Assembly (NCBI GenBank): GCA_945919455.1 | Contig: CAMEJH010000007.1 | Coordinates: 1 to 43,540, forward strand | Direction: 5' to 3' | Origin: an uncultured Clostridium sp. | GTDB lineage: Bacteria; Bacillota; Clostridia; TANB77; CAG-508 | Length of the DNA stretch: 43,540 nucleotides | In this document: positions 15,475 to 23,349 of the stretch, piece by piece | Layout: the number at the start of each line of letters is the position of its first letter | Position numbering within the stretch: position 1 is the first letter of the stretch | Made by a program: the position numbers and the translations under genes | The notes under the pieces: model-generated | Told to the model about the DNA's origin: nothing | Databases searched by the model: none | The model's input: the letters and a program-made list of their open reading frames with translations, nothing else

Positions 15475-15520
15475 TAACAGAAATAAAAAGCATCTATTAG
15501 GATTTGAAATATATTATAAA

Positions 15521-15554
15521 AAGATATTCTAAGATTTATTTTTTAGAATATCTT
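15521..15554 (+). terminator. 12-bp hairpin downstream of the beta-helix gene
   Basis: AAGATATTCTAA (15521-15532) and TTAGAATATCTT (15543-15554) pair perfectly around a 10-nt loop with T-rich content. A short U tract is missing, so termination strength is uncertain. Confidence 0.5.
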
Positions 15555-15602
15555 CAAATGTTATCAAAAGTAGATTCTAGAAATACTCTATGTCAATAGT
15601 TG

Positions 15603-15735
15603 GGGTGGGAAACTTTAAAATTTTTTTGTCGCAGCTTTTTTATTTGATAGTCAAAATCTTCGATTTTTCCTATTAAATAAAAAATGTCCAATTTTTGGGG
15701 TTCAGGACATAACCACACCAACATTTATTATAGAA
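15603..15735. repeat. Inverted-repeat segment, possible IS-end or MITE relic
   Basis: GTTGGGGTGG near 15600 is mirrored by CCACACCAAC near 15715 (9 of 10). Inside, ATGTCC and GGACAT close a hairpin around AATTTTTGGGGTTCA. The motif TGTCCTGAACCCCAAAA on the minus strand resembles the ends of IS3/IS150-type elements from memory. No transposase ORF is present. The stretch 15475-15784 holds no gene, only these hairpins. Confidence 0.3.
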
Positions 15736-15738
15736 CCA

Positions 15739-15773
15739 AAGAGAGTAAATCGCCATAAAAGATTTACTCTCTT
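15739..15773 (-). terminator. Terminator of the CntK-like gene
   Basis: AAGAGAGTAAATC (15739-15751) pairs with GATTTACTCTCTT (15761-15773), a 13-bp perfect stem with a 9-nt loop, 11 nt past the minus-strand stop codon. T-rich sequence is stronger on the plus side, so it may also serve plus-strand transcripts. Confidence 0.65.
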
Positions 15774-15784
15774 AATAATTTTAT

Positions 15785-16567
15785 TTATTCCTCAATAACC
15801 TCGCCTAAAATAATAGCATCCTTAACAAAATCATTTTCCTTATTTAATTGCACATTAATACTATAGCCAGAAGGCTGAACAACTTCTAAATTGTCTGTAC
15901 CATCAATACTATTTTTATAAATAGCAGTAGCTAAACTTCCGCTTCCACAAGCAGTTTCATAATATAAAGTATCAATTGTTTTAACCCATATTACAGGATT
16001 AATTTTTAATTTAGATCCTTCTTTTTCTAATAAAATAATTCCAACAGCATTTTCATTAGTATCAAATGTTTTCATAATATCTTTAAGTTGTAACTTAGTA
16101 GCTTCTTGATCTTCCTTTAAAGCCTTAATATAAGGTTTAGAATTTTCCTCATCTAATACAGCTTGTAAAATTCCATCTAATTTAACCAAATTAAAATTAT
16201 CCTTTTTTTCAATAAGTTCATTCATGGTTTTATTTATTTGCATATCAGCAAATACTTTTCTTTCTTGAGTTATTCCTCCAGAAATTTTTTCGCGAGCACC
16301 TGAAACAGAAAGTTCCATTTTTCCAGATTCACCTTGCAAATATTCAAATATAGCACATCTAGTAGCATTAACGCAAAATTCTCCACCAGCCATTTCTAAT
16401 TTATAATCTTTAGTACTAATAAAACCAACTTGTTCAACATCAGGATTCTTATCTAAAATATCCTTATTAATTTTTTTTCTTTCTTCCAAACTATATTCAT
16501 TACCAATAACTAAGGCTGTTTTATTACCGCCTGGATTTAATATTTTATAATTAATTTTTGTATTCAT
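15785..16567 (-). CDS. DapF-fold amino-acid racemase, CntK-like (histidine racemase type)
   Basis: A 260-aa PLP-independent racemase of the diaminopimelate epimerase fold. Both catalytic cysteines are visible: C65 in AGGEFCVNATRC and C207 in YYETACGSGSLA. The opening KILNPGGNKTALV, then DVEQVGFI, GGEFC-NAT, CGSGS and QPSGYSINV resemble CntK, the histidine racemase of staphylopine synthesis, more than DapF. DapF normally has NGNG-C-GNGxRC around the first Cys. The leader RNA carrying three His codons (16746-16799) independently points to histidine. Nicotianamine-synthase-like or CntM-like partners are not in this window, so its pathway is unknown. The start at 16567 has GAAAGGAG 7 nt upstream; the in-frame start at 16597 lacks one. 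Confidence 0.7.
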   Translation of the reverse strand: MNTKINYKILNPGGNKTALVIGNEYSLEERKKINKDILDKNPDVEQVGFISTKDYKLEMAGGEFCVNATRCAIFEYLQGESGKMELSVSGAREKISGGITQERKVFADMQINKTMNELIEKKDNFNLVKLDGILQAVLDEENSKPYIKALKEDQEATKLQLKDIMKTFDTNENAVGIILLEKEGSKLKINPVIWVKTIDTLYYETACGSGSLATAIYKNSIDGTDNLEVVQPSGYSINVQLNKENDFVKDAIILGEVIEE

Positions 16568-16626
16568 AAAAACTCCTTTCAATTTAACTATGGACATTAA
16601 ATATTTTTAAACAAAAAAAGATATAT

Positions 16627-16728
16627 AAAAAAACTATTTATAGAAAATTCCTACAAATAGCTTTTTACATATCTAACAAAATATTTTAAACTATCGTAGG
16701 CACAAGTTTTTTAAGCCTGTACCTACGC
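16627..16728 (-). promoter_or_regulatory. Attenuator (alternative hairpins and terminator) before the CntK-like gene
   Basis: Reading along the minus strand, segment B (16728-16714, GCGTAGGTACAGGC) pairs with segment C (16706-16691, CTTGTGCCTACGATAG) over about 12 bp. The terminator D (16660-16634) has CTATTT/AAATAG plus inner pairs and seven U (16633-16627). C can instead pair with the 5' arm of D (CCTACGATAG with CTATTTGTAGG), a possible antiterminator. AGCTTGTA just upstream (16754-16747) can pair with TACAGGCT of B. Mutually exclusive pairings plus a leader ORF are the hallmarks of ribosome-mediated attenuation. Confidence 0.7.
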
Positions 16729-16745
16729 AAAATTAATTGCTATAG

Positions 16746-16799
16746 TTACAAGCTCCTACGATGATGATGTAATTGGTTTAAAAATATTTTTGATTCCAT
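16746..16799 (-). CDS. Histidine-rich leader peptide (17 aa)
   Basis: MESKIFLNQLHHHRRSL, with three consecutive CAT codons followed by two Arg codons, then TAA. AAGAAGGA lies 7 nt before the ATG. It is the first ORF of the transcript from the promoter at 16831-16859 and sits just upstream of alternative hairpins and a terminator. Leader peptides of this form control histidine operons in enterobacteria. Here it would couple charged tRNA-His levels to a racemase gene. Confidence 0.75.
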   Translation of the reverse strand: MESKIFLNQLHHHRRSL

Positions 16800-16830
16800 A
16801 ATTAATTCCTTCTTTTAATAAGATAAATAT

Positions 16831-16859
16831 ATATTAACATAATTTCTAAAAGTTGTCAA
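16831..16859 (-). promoter_or_regulatory. Sigma-A promoter of the leader and CntK-like gene
   Basis: On the minus strand TTGACA (plus 16854-16859), 17 bp and TAATAT (plus 16831-16836). Transcription starts near 16825, giving a leader of about 260 nt before the gene. Confidence 0.75.
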
Positions 16860-16987
16860 ATTTTAGAAAACAAAAATATTAATTTTACAGTTTTTTTGAT
16901 AAAATTATGCAAAATTTTGTAAAAGCATGATATAATAAAGTAACTTTCAGCAATATATGTAGGTATAATTCATGAAAGAGGTAATAT

Positions 16988-17737
16988 ATGAAAAAAAGAA
17001 AGAGAAGAAAAGTAACAAAAAGATTTATAGCATTTATTGTAATTGTGGCAATCCTAATTATAGTAGGTATATCTAAAGCTGTAAAAAGTATAAAAACCCG
17101 AAAAACTTCAGCAGAAGTGCAGCCACCAGAGACAAGTCAGACACAAAAGGATAACATAGAAAAGTCTAAAAAAGAAATAAAAGACTGGAGATTAAAACTT
17201 GCAAACTATGATAATATACTACCAGAAGACTTCGAAATTGAATTATCTAATATTGATAAAGATAGGCAATTTGACTCAAGGGCAATAAAATATTTAAAAA
17301 CTATGTTAGATGATATGAGAAAAGATGGAATAACCAACATTTGGGTACAATCAGCATATAGGAGTGTAAAAAGTCAAAAAAAACTATATGAGAATAGTAT
17401 AAAAAAATATCTAGACCAAGGTAAATCTAAAAAAGAAGCAGAAGAACTCACTTTAAAATATATAAACAAACCAGGAGCAAGTGATCATAATTTGGGACTA
17501 GCTGTAGACTTCAATAATGTAGATCAAGATTTTGAAAAAATGAAAGGATTTGAATGGCTTACAGAAAATGCTGAAAAATATGGATTTATTTTAAGATACC
17601 CAAAAGATAAAGAAAATATAACAAAAATAAATTATGAACCTTGGCATTGGAGATATGTAGGTCAAGAACATGCACAAAATATGAATAAACTAAATATGTG
17701 TTTAGAAGAATATGTAGAATATTTACAAAACAATTAA
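16988..17737 (+). CDS. D-alanyl-D-alanine carboxypeptidase (VanY/M15B type), membrane-anchored
   Basis: A 249-aa protein with a basic N-terminus and one membrane span (about 12-29), then an extracellular M15 peptidase domain. Zinc and catalytic residues are in SDHNLGLAVD (H167, D174) and YEPWHWRYVG (E217, H220). QSAYRSVKSQKKLY near 121-134 is the substrate-side motif of VanY/DdcY proteins. It trims the terminal D-Ala of peptidoglycan stem peptides. Nothing nearby suggests a vancomycin cluster, so a housekeeping role is more likely. TATAAT at 16931-16936 is the probable -10; the -35 is weak. GAAAGAGG is the ribosome site. Confidence 0.9.
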   Translation: MKKRKRRKVTKRFIAFIVIVAILIIVGISKAVKSIKTRKTSAEVQPPETSQTQKDNIEKSKKEIKDWRLKLANYDNILPEDFEIELSNIDKDRQFDSRAIKYLKTMLDDMRKDGITNIWVQSAYRSVKSQKKLYENSIKKYLDQGKSKKEAEELTLKYINKPGASDHNLGLAVDFNNVDQDFEKMKGFEWLTENAEKYGFILRYPKDKENITKINYEPWHWRYVGQEHAQNMNKLNMCLEEYVEYLQNN

Positions 17738-17825
17738 TAAATTATTAATATTACAAAATTGTAAGTTAAATATTAAAAAAGTATGTTATAATATAAATAT
17801 AGAGTAGTATTGTAGGGAGAAAAAA

Positions 17826-18416
17826 ATGAGAAAAATATATATAATATTAACACATACAGGAACAGTATTATCGAGAATAATTAAATATTATACAAAAGAT
17901 GAATTTTCACATGTATCAATAGCATTAGATCCTGATCTAAAAGAGATGTATAGTTTTGGAAGACTAAATCCATATAATCCTTTTTGGGGAAGCTTTGTTC
18001 ATGAAGAAATAAACAAAGGAACATTTAAAAGATTTAAAAGAACTAAAACAGAAGTCTATTCATTATTTGTGACAGATGAGCAATATGAAAAGGCAAGAAA
18101 AATTATTACATATTTTAATGATAACAAAGAAAAATACAAATTCAATATTTTAGGACTTATATGTGTTAGTATACATAAAAAAATAAAAAGAAAAAATAGT
18201 TTCTACTGTGCGGAATTTGTAAAACATGTCTTAAAAGCATCTGGAGTATCAGAAGTAAATGATTTACCACAAATTATAAGACCAGAAGATTTTAAACAAA
18301 TACAAGGACTAAGACTAGAATATGAAGGACTTTTACGAAAATACAAAAAGAAAAAATATTTAAGATTAAAAGATGTACATGAATTAATTCAAGGCAAAAA
18401 AATAGAATATGTCTAA
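17826..18416 (+). CDS. Permuted NlpC/P60 (YiiX-like) papain-fold protein
   Basis: A 196-aa protein without signal peptide or membrane span. FSHVSIAL (H29) early and FYCAEFV (C128) late are in the His-first, Cys-last order of circularly permuted NlpC/P60-like proteins such as YiiX/YaeF. Cytoplasmic members may act on lipids or amide bonds; the substrate here is unknown. The C-terminal 50 residues are basic (YKKKKYLRLKD). A TATAAT lies at 17787-17792, TGTAGGGAG precedes the ATG, and a strong terminator follows, so it is probably monocistronic. Confidence 0.65.
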   Translation: MRKIYIILTHTGTVLSRIIKYYTKDEFSHVSIALDPDLKEMYSFGRLNPYNPFWGSFVHEEINKGTFKRFKRTKTEVYSLFVTDEQYEKARKIITYFNDNKEKYKFNILGLICVSIHKKIKRKNSFYCAEFVKHVLKASGVSEVNDLPQIIRPEDFKQIQGLRLEYEGLLRKYKKKKYLRLKDVHELIQGKKIEYV

Positions 18417-18441
18417 AAAGCTAGAAAAATCTAGCTTTTTT
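18415..18441 (+). terminator. Strong intrinsic terminator
   Basis: AAAAAGCTAGA and TCTAGCTTTTTT pair around AAAA, right after the stop codon of the preceding gene. Confidence 0.92.
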
Positions 18442-18442
18442 C

Positions 18443-18471
18443 TTTACAAAAGAACTTTGAGAGTATATAAT
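18443..18471 (+). promoter_or_regulatory. Promoter of the folC remnant
   Basis: TTTACA (18443-18448), 17 bp and TATAAT (18466-18471), directly after the terminator. AAGGAGAG then precedes the ATG at 18503. An intact promoter before a broken gene suggests recent inactivation. Confidence 0.65.
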
Positions 18472-18502
18472 TTAATACGAATAAAAACAAGGAGAGTTAA
18501 TT

Positions 18503-19739
18503 ATGATAGACACAAAAAAATATTTGGACAATTATTATAAAGGCAATAAAACTTTTTCATTAGATGCAATGAAATTTTTTATGAATGAATATAAGGATTT
18601 AGAGGAAAAAATAAAATTTATCCATATAGCTGGAACTAATGGAAAAGGTAGTTGCACAGAAATGATTAGTAATATTTTAGTATGTGCAGGATATAAAGTA
18701 GGTAAAGTAATATCACCACATTTAATTAAGTACAATGAAAGAATGGTCATAAATGGAAAAGAAATCTCAGATGAAGAATTATCAAATTTAATAGAAGAAT
18801 TAGAACCTAAAATAAAAAAATATAATGAAACTCACAAAATGAAAGTAACATTATTTGAATTAGAAAATAGGAGGATTACAAGATAGTACAAATGTTATAT
18901 CAAAACCACTTGTTTCAGTTATAACATCTATAGGCTATGATCATATGCATATTTTAGGGAGAACTTTGCCAGAAATAGCAGAGCAAAAAGCAGGTATAAT
19001 AAAAGAAAATTCCAGTACAGTATTTTTTGAACAAACGCTGGAGGTAAATCAAGTATTTATAAATGAATGTAAAAATAAAAATAATCAATTACATCTGGTA
19101 AAACAATTAGAAATAAAGAATCATACTTTTGATGAAAACATGCAATATTTTGATTATGGAAACTTAAAACATATAGCAGTGAATTTAAAAGGAGCTAAAC
19201 AAATACAAAATGCAAGTATTTGTTTAGAAACCATTAATATATTAAATAATTTAGGTTATACAATAACAGAACAGAGTATTAGAAAAGGATTATCAACAGT
19301 AATACATAAAGCGAGAATGGAAGTATTAAGTAAAGATCCTCTAATTATATATGATGGAGCACATAATGAACCTGCAATAGAAAATCTTAAAGAAACAGTA
19401 AAAATGTATTATTCAAATTGTAAAAGAAGGTATGTTATTTCAATTTTAAGAAGAAAAGATTATGAAAAGATGATTCAGCTATTGTTAGAAGATACAGAGG
19501 CAAGTTTTATATTAACATCAGGAAATGATGCAAAAAGATTTGCAACAAGTAAAGAGCTTTATGAAATAGCTAAAAAATATTCAAAAGGACAAGAAATATT
19601 ACAAAAATCTTTTGACGAAACTATAGAATTTATTATGAATATGCATGATGGTTGTGTAAATTTTATTGTAGGTTCATTTCATGTATATGGTACTACTATT
19701 AGTAAATTAAATAATTTGAAAGACTGTTCTTGTGAATAG
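18503..19739 (+). pseudogene. folC: folC (folylpolyglutamate/dihydrofolate synthase) with frameshifting internal deletion
   Basis: The first part (18503-18886) has the FolC opening: ATP loop IAGTNGKGSCTEM and VISPHLIKYNERM. After VTLFELE the frame runs into NRRITR and a stop. The other frame resumes from about 18870 with GGLQDSTNVISKPLVSVITSIGYDH and continues through AEQKAGIIKE and IIYDGAHNEPAIENL to 19739. Compared with the family, about 25 residues between TLFE and GGLQDSTNV are gone, including the helix and the EVGLGG strand. So bases were deleted in a number not divisible by three. Both halves are otherwise intact. An assembly error could restore the frame but not the missing segment. 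Confidence 0.85.
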
Positions 19740-19768
19740 TCTTTTTTTGTTTTTTAATAAAAAATTTT

Positions 19769-19808
19769 TTAGTCACTTTATAGTCACTTTTAAAATGTAT
19801 TATATAAT
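19769..19808 (+). promoter_or_regulatory. ABC-transporter promoter with 11-bp-spaced direct repeats
   Basis: AGTCACTTT occurs at 19771 and 19782, exactly one helical turn apart. TATAAT is at 19803-19808 and there is no recognisable -35. Direct repeats in the -35 region typify OmpR-family response-regulator activation. The motif differs from the TTAATAA repeats at 23273 and 26423. Confidence 0.55.
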
Positions 19809-19830
19809 CAAACCAAAGGAGGAATTAAAA

Positions 19831-20511
19831 ATGGAGATATTAAGAGTAGAAAACTTAAACAAAATATATGGGAAAGGAGAAAATGAAGTTAGAGCAGTAG
19901 ATAATGTATCATTTTCGGTAGAAAAAGGTGAATTTGTAGCAATAGTGGGAGCATCTGGAAGTGGTAAATCAACATTGTTACACCTACTAGGAGGAGTAGA
20001 TAGACCAACAAGCGGAAAAGTATATATAGATGGTCAAGATATTTATTCATTAGATGATGAGAACTTAGCAATATTCAGGAGAAGACAAGTAGGTTTAATA
20101 TATCAATTTTACAATTTAATTCCAATATTAAATGTAGAAGAAAATATCTCATTACCATGTAATTTGGACGGAAAAGAAGTAGATAAAAACAAATTAGAAG
20201 AATTGTTAAAAACATTAAAATTAGAAAAAAGAAGAAAACACTTACCAAATGAATTGTCAGGTGGTCAACAACAAAGAGTATCTATAGGAAGAGCAATAAT
20301 AAATAGTCCTGCAATAATGCTTGCAGATGAACCAACAGGAAATTTGGATAGTAAAGCTTCAGAAGAAATTATTTCACTACTTAGACTTTCTAATAAAAAA
20401 TATAATCAAACAGTAATTGTAATAACACATGATGAAAAAATAGCTTTAGAGGCAGATAGAGTTATTACAATTGATGATGGAAAAATTGTTAAAGATGAAA
20501 AAAATCTTTAA
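19831..20511 (+). CDS. ABC transporter ATPase (MacB/LolD/BceA-type)
   Basis: A 226-aa ATPase. Walker A GASGSGKST is near residue 40, Q-loop IYQFYNLIP near 90, signature LSGGQQQR near 141, Walker B IMLADEPTGNLDSKA near 160, and the H-loop THD after it. ADEPTGNLD is typical of ATPases paired with FtsX-like permeases, and such a permease follows. AAAGGAGG supports the start at 19831; the longer ORF from 19732 lacks a ribosome site and overlaps folC. A 100-nt hairpin separates it from the permease. The neighbourhood (two-component system, amidase) suggests antimicrobial-peptide resistance or envelope stress; that is inference. Confidence 0.92.
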   Translation: MEILRVENLNKIYGKGENEVRAVDNVSFSVEKGEFVAIVGASGSGKSTLLHLLGGVDRPTSGKVYIDGQDIYSLDDENLAIFRRRQVGLIYQFYNLIPILNVEENISLPCNLDGKEVDKNKLEELLKTLKLEKRRKHLPNELSGGQQQRVSIGRAIINSPAIMLADEPTGNLDSKASEEIISLLRLSNKKYNQTVIVITHDEKIALEADRVITIDDGKIVKDEKNL

Positions 20512-20519
20512 TTATAAAT

Positions 20520-20619
20520 GTTCAAAAATTAAAATATGACTATCTCATAGCCAAAACATATTCTGGGTCTTCGTTGGGGGTCTTGGCTTTATTCGATAGT
20601 AATATTTGAATTTTTGAAC
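20520..20619 (+). repeat. 100-nt nested inverted repeat between ABC ATPase and permease genes
   Basis: GTTCAAAAATT (20520-20530) and AATTTTTGAAC (20609-20619) pair perfectly. The stem continues to ACTATC/GATAGT with only two mismatches in 25 positions. After an asymmetric internal loop AGCCAA/TTGGCT pair, leaving a 28-nt loop with TGGGTCTTCG and GGGGGTC. There is no U tract, so it is not a simple terminator. It may tune the ATPase:permease ratio or stabilise mRNA. The rest of the 140-bp gap holds only the permease ribosome site (ATAGGAGG). Confidence 0.75.
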
Positions 20620-20652
20620 TGCTTTATAAAGTTAATATAGGAGGATTTTTTA

Positions 20653-23268
20653 ATGAAAAATATATTAAATAAATTTACAATTAGGAGTCTCAAGCTAAAC
20701 ATTAAGAGAACAATTGCGACTTGTATAGGAATAATACTATCAACAGCATTAATTTGTGCAGTAGCAGGAGTGTTTTCAAGTTTTCAACAAACACTAATAC
20801 AACATGCAAAAGAATCAGATGGGGACTATCATACAATATTTTATGAAATTCCAAAAGATGAACAAAAATACATATTAGAAAATAGAAATGTAGAAAGTTC
20901 ATTTATAACACAAGGAGTAGGATACTCAAAATTAGAAGGGAGTACTAATGATTATAAACCATATCTATATCTAATGGAATTTGATGAAACCGCATTAAAT
21001 AATTTAGGCTTAAAACTAATAGAAGGAAGAATGCCAGAAAACTCAAATGAATTAGTAATTCCTCAGCATATTGAAGACAATGGAGGAGTTACATATAAAA
21101 TTGGAGATAAAATAATCTTAGATGTAGGTAAAAGAATAGCAGAAGGGTATGAATTAAATCAGTATAACCCATATAATAATCCAAAAGATAGTGAGGAATC
21201 AGGTTATATAGAGGAACACCTAGAATCAATAGGAGAAACTAGAGAATTTACAATAGTAGGTATTGTAAAAAGACCAAATATGGAAATAGAAGATTATAGT
21301 GCACCTGGATATACAGTTATTACAAAATTGGATAAAATCAGAGATAATGCAAATATTGCTGTAAAATTTAAAAATATAAAAGAGGCATATAAAATAACAA
21401 GAGAAATTGCAGAAGATGAAACTCAAAAGTCAGACAACCCAGATCGCTGGACATCTAAATATAACTATAATGTAAATTCAGAACTATTAAGATGGTCAGG
21501 AGTTACAAGATCAGATGATACAATGACAATGTTTTATTCATTAGCTGGAATAGTAATAGGAATAATAGTTGTATCAAGTGTATTTGTAATAAGAAACAGT
21601 TTCGCAATTTCAATAACAGAAAAAATGAAGCAGTATGGAATGTTTGCAAGTATAGGAGCAACTAAAAAACAAATAAAGAAAAATGTATTGTTTGAAGGAA
21701 TGATATTAGGGCTTATTTCAATACCAATAGGTGTCTTATGTGGTATTTTGGCAACATTTATATTAATCCAAATAACAACTGCTTTAGTTGGAAATATAGC
21801 GTTTTCAGAAGAAGTTAAATTTGTATTTAATATGCCGCTTCTAGCAATTATTATAAGTGTATTGCTTGGATTTGTGACTATATATTTATCTTGTATATTT
21901 TCAGCAAGAAAAGCAAGTAAAGTTTCTCCAATAGACGCAATAAGAAGTAATGAAGATATCAAAATCAAATCTAAAAAAATTAAATCTCCAAAGATTATAA
22001 AAAAAATATTTGGAGTTGGAGGAGAAATAGCATATAAAAATTTAAAAAGAAACAAGAAAAAATACAGAACAACAGTAATTTCACTTGTTGTAAGTATAAC
22101 AGTATTCATTTCACTTACTACATTTATGAATTATGCATTTGATATGTCTGGAATTTATTACCAAGAAATGGATTACAATGTTAGTTTGAACGCATATTAT
22201 GATGGAGCAACTAAAAAAGAAAATGATGTTAAGACTTATCAATATTTCCAAGATGTTGCTAAAAAATATAATCTTGAAGAATACAGAATTAACCGAACTG
22301 CAAATATATCGGCAGATATGTCAGACAAATTAACAGATGAATATAAAAATATGCATAGCGAAAGTGAAGAATTTGATTATAAATCTTTTTACTTTTATGT
22401 TGAATCAATAGGAGAAAAAGCGTATAAGGAATATGTAAAAGAAATTGGTGGAAAATATGAAGATTACAAGGATGGAATAATTTATTATGATAATTCCTTA
22501 TTTAATGACAATGGTAATAAAATAGATGTAACAAATATAAAGAAAAATGATGAAATTATCGGTAAAATAGCAGATACAGATAAAACAATTAATTTAAAAA
22601 TTTTGAAAGTTGCTGATAAACCACCAATGATATCTAATTCGTCTTCACCTTATGGTATGTTTATTGTAAGTGATGAATTGATGGATTCGATAGGAAACTT
22701 TTATTGTAATTCAATGAGAATAAATGCTAAAGATCCAGATAAATTATGTAAAGACATAAAAGAAGAAAAGGATAATTTAACTGATGAGGAAAAATTCACT
22801 TTATATATTACAAATTATAAAGAGCAAGCAGATGAAGAAAATAGGATGGTACTCCTTATTTCTATATTCCTTTATGGATTTATAGTTGTTATTACTCTAA
22901 TAGGAGTTACAAATATTTTCAATACAATAACAACAAATATGAATTTAAGAAGCAAGGAGTTTGCAATGCTTAAATCTATAGGTATGACTAAAAAAGAATT
23001 TAATAAGATGATTAATTTGGAAAGTATATTTTATGGTGTTAAATCTTTAATTATAGGAATTGCACTAGGTTTAGGAATATCATACTGGATGTACAAAGTT
23101 GTTATAGGTGCAGATGTTACAAGTGATTTACCATTTTTATTCCCAACTGGACCTATCATAATCTCAGTTGCATTTATTGCTATAATTGTAGGAATTATTA
23201 TGAAATATTCTTTGAATAAAATTAATAAACAAAATATAATTGAAACTATTAGAAATGATAACATATAA
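20653..23268 (+). CDS. FtsX-like ABC transporter permease
   Basis: An 871-aa membrane protein. One TM segment (about 18-42) is followed by a large extracellular domain (45-285). Three TM segments with the FtsX motif come next (SITEKMKQYGMFASIGATKKQIKK near 320-345). Another TM near 475-495 and a second extracellular domain precede the final three TMs, with the second FtsX motif (LRSKEFAMLKSIGMTKKEF near 768). This duplicated MacB/FtsX topology is that of macrolide/lipoprotein/peptide exporters in Firmicutes. It works with the ATPase at 19831. There is no terminator before the response-regulator gene, but that gene has its own promoter. Confidence 0.9.
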   Translation: MKNILNKFTIRSLKLNIKRTIATCIGIILSTALICAVAGVFSSFQQTLIQHAKESDGDYHTIFYEIPKDEQKYILENRNVESSFITQGVGYSKLEGSTNDYKPYLYLMEFDETALNNLGLKLIEGRMPENSNELVIPQHIEDNGGVTYKIGDKIILDVGKRIAEGYELNQYNPYNNPKDSEESGYIEEHLESIGETREFTIVGIVKRPNMEIEDYSAPGYTVITKLDKIRDNANIAVKFKNIKEAYKITREIAEDETQKSDNPDRWTSKYNYNVNSELLRWSGVTRSDDTMTMFYSLAGIVIGIIVVSSVFVIRNSFAISITEKMKQYGMFASIGATKKQIKKNVLFEGMILGLISIPIGVLCGILATFILIQITTALVGNIAFSEEVKFVFNMPLLAIIISVLLGFVTIYLSCIFSARKASKVSPIDAIRSNEDIKIKSKKIKSPKIIKKIFGVGGEIAYKNLKRNKKKYRTTVISLVVSITVFISLTTFMNYAFDMSGIYYQEMDYNVSLNAYYDGATKKENDVKTYQYFQDVAKKYNLEEYRINRTANISADMSDKLTDEYKNMHSESEEFDYKSFYFYVESIGEKAYKEYVKEIGGKYEDYKDGIIYYDNSLFNDNGNKIDVTNIKKNDEIIGKIADTDKTINLKILKVADKPPMISNSSSPYGMFIVSDELMDSIGNFYCNSMRINAKDPDKLCKDIKEEKDNLTDEEKFTLYITNYKEQADEENRMVLLISIFLYGFIVVITLIGVTNIFNTITTNMNLRSKEFAMLKSIGMTKKEFNKMINLESIFYGVKSLIIGIALGLGISYWMYKVVIGADVTSDLPFLFPTGPIIISVAFIAIIVGIIMKYSLNKINKQNIIETIRNDNI

Positions 23269-23272
23269 TAAT

Positions 23273-23326
23273 TTAATAATTTCTTAATAAATTCTCTATT
23301 TTTTATTAATAAAAATCTGTTATAAT
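23273..23326 (+). promoter_or_regulatory. Response-regulator promoter with phased TTAATAA repeats
   Basis: TTAATAA at 23273, 23284 and 23306: steps of 11 and 22 bp. TATAAT lies at 23321-23326. No -35 hexamer is present, as in activator-dependent promoters. The kinase promoter at 26423-26476 has the same spacings and nearly the same sequence. Confidence 0.75.
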
Positions 23327-23349
23327 AGAAAGCGAAGGGGAGATAAAAG

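Noticed and set aside
15603..15735. Complete insertion sequence
   Set aside because: Only ~130 bp with imperfect inverted repeats and no transposase coding sequence, so at most a relic.
16597..16825. T-box or metal riboswitch in the CntK-like gene leader
   Set aside because: No GGTGG-ACC T-box motif and no known metal-riboswitch core. A His-codon leader peptide with alternative hairpins explains the leader better.
20520..20619. Invertible promoter switch
   Set aside because: The inverted repeats flank only about 50 bp with no promoter inside, and no adjacent invertase is seen. A structural hairpin is the simpler reading.
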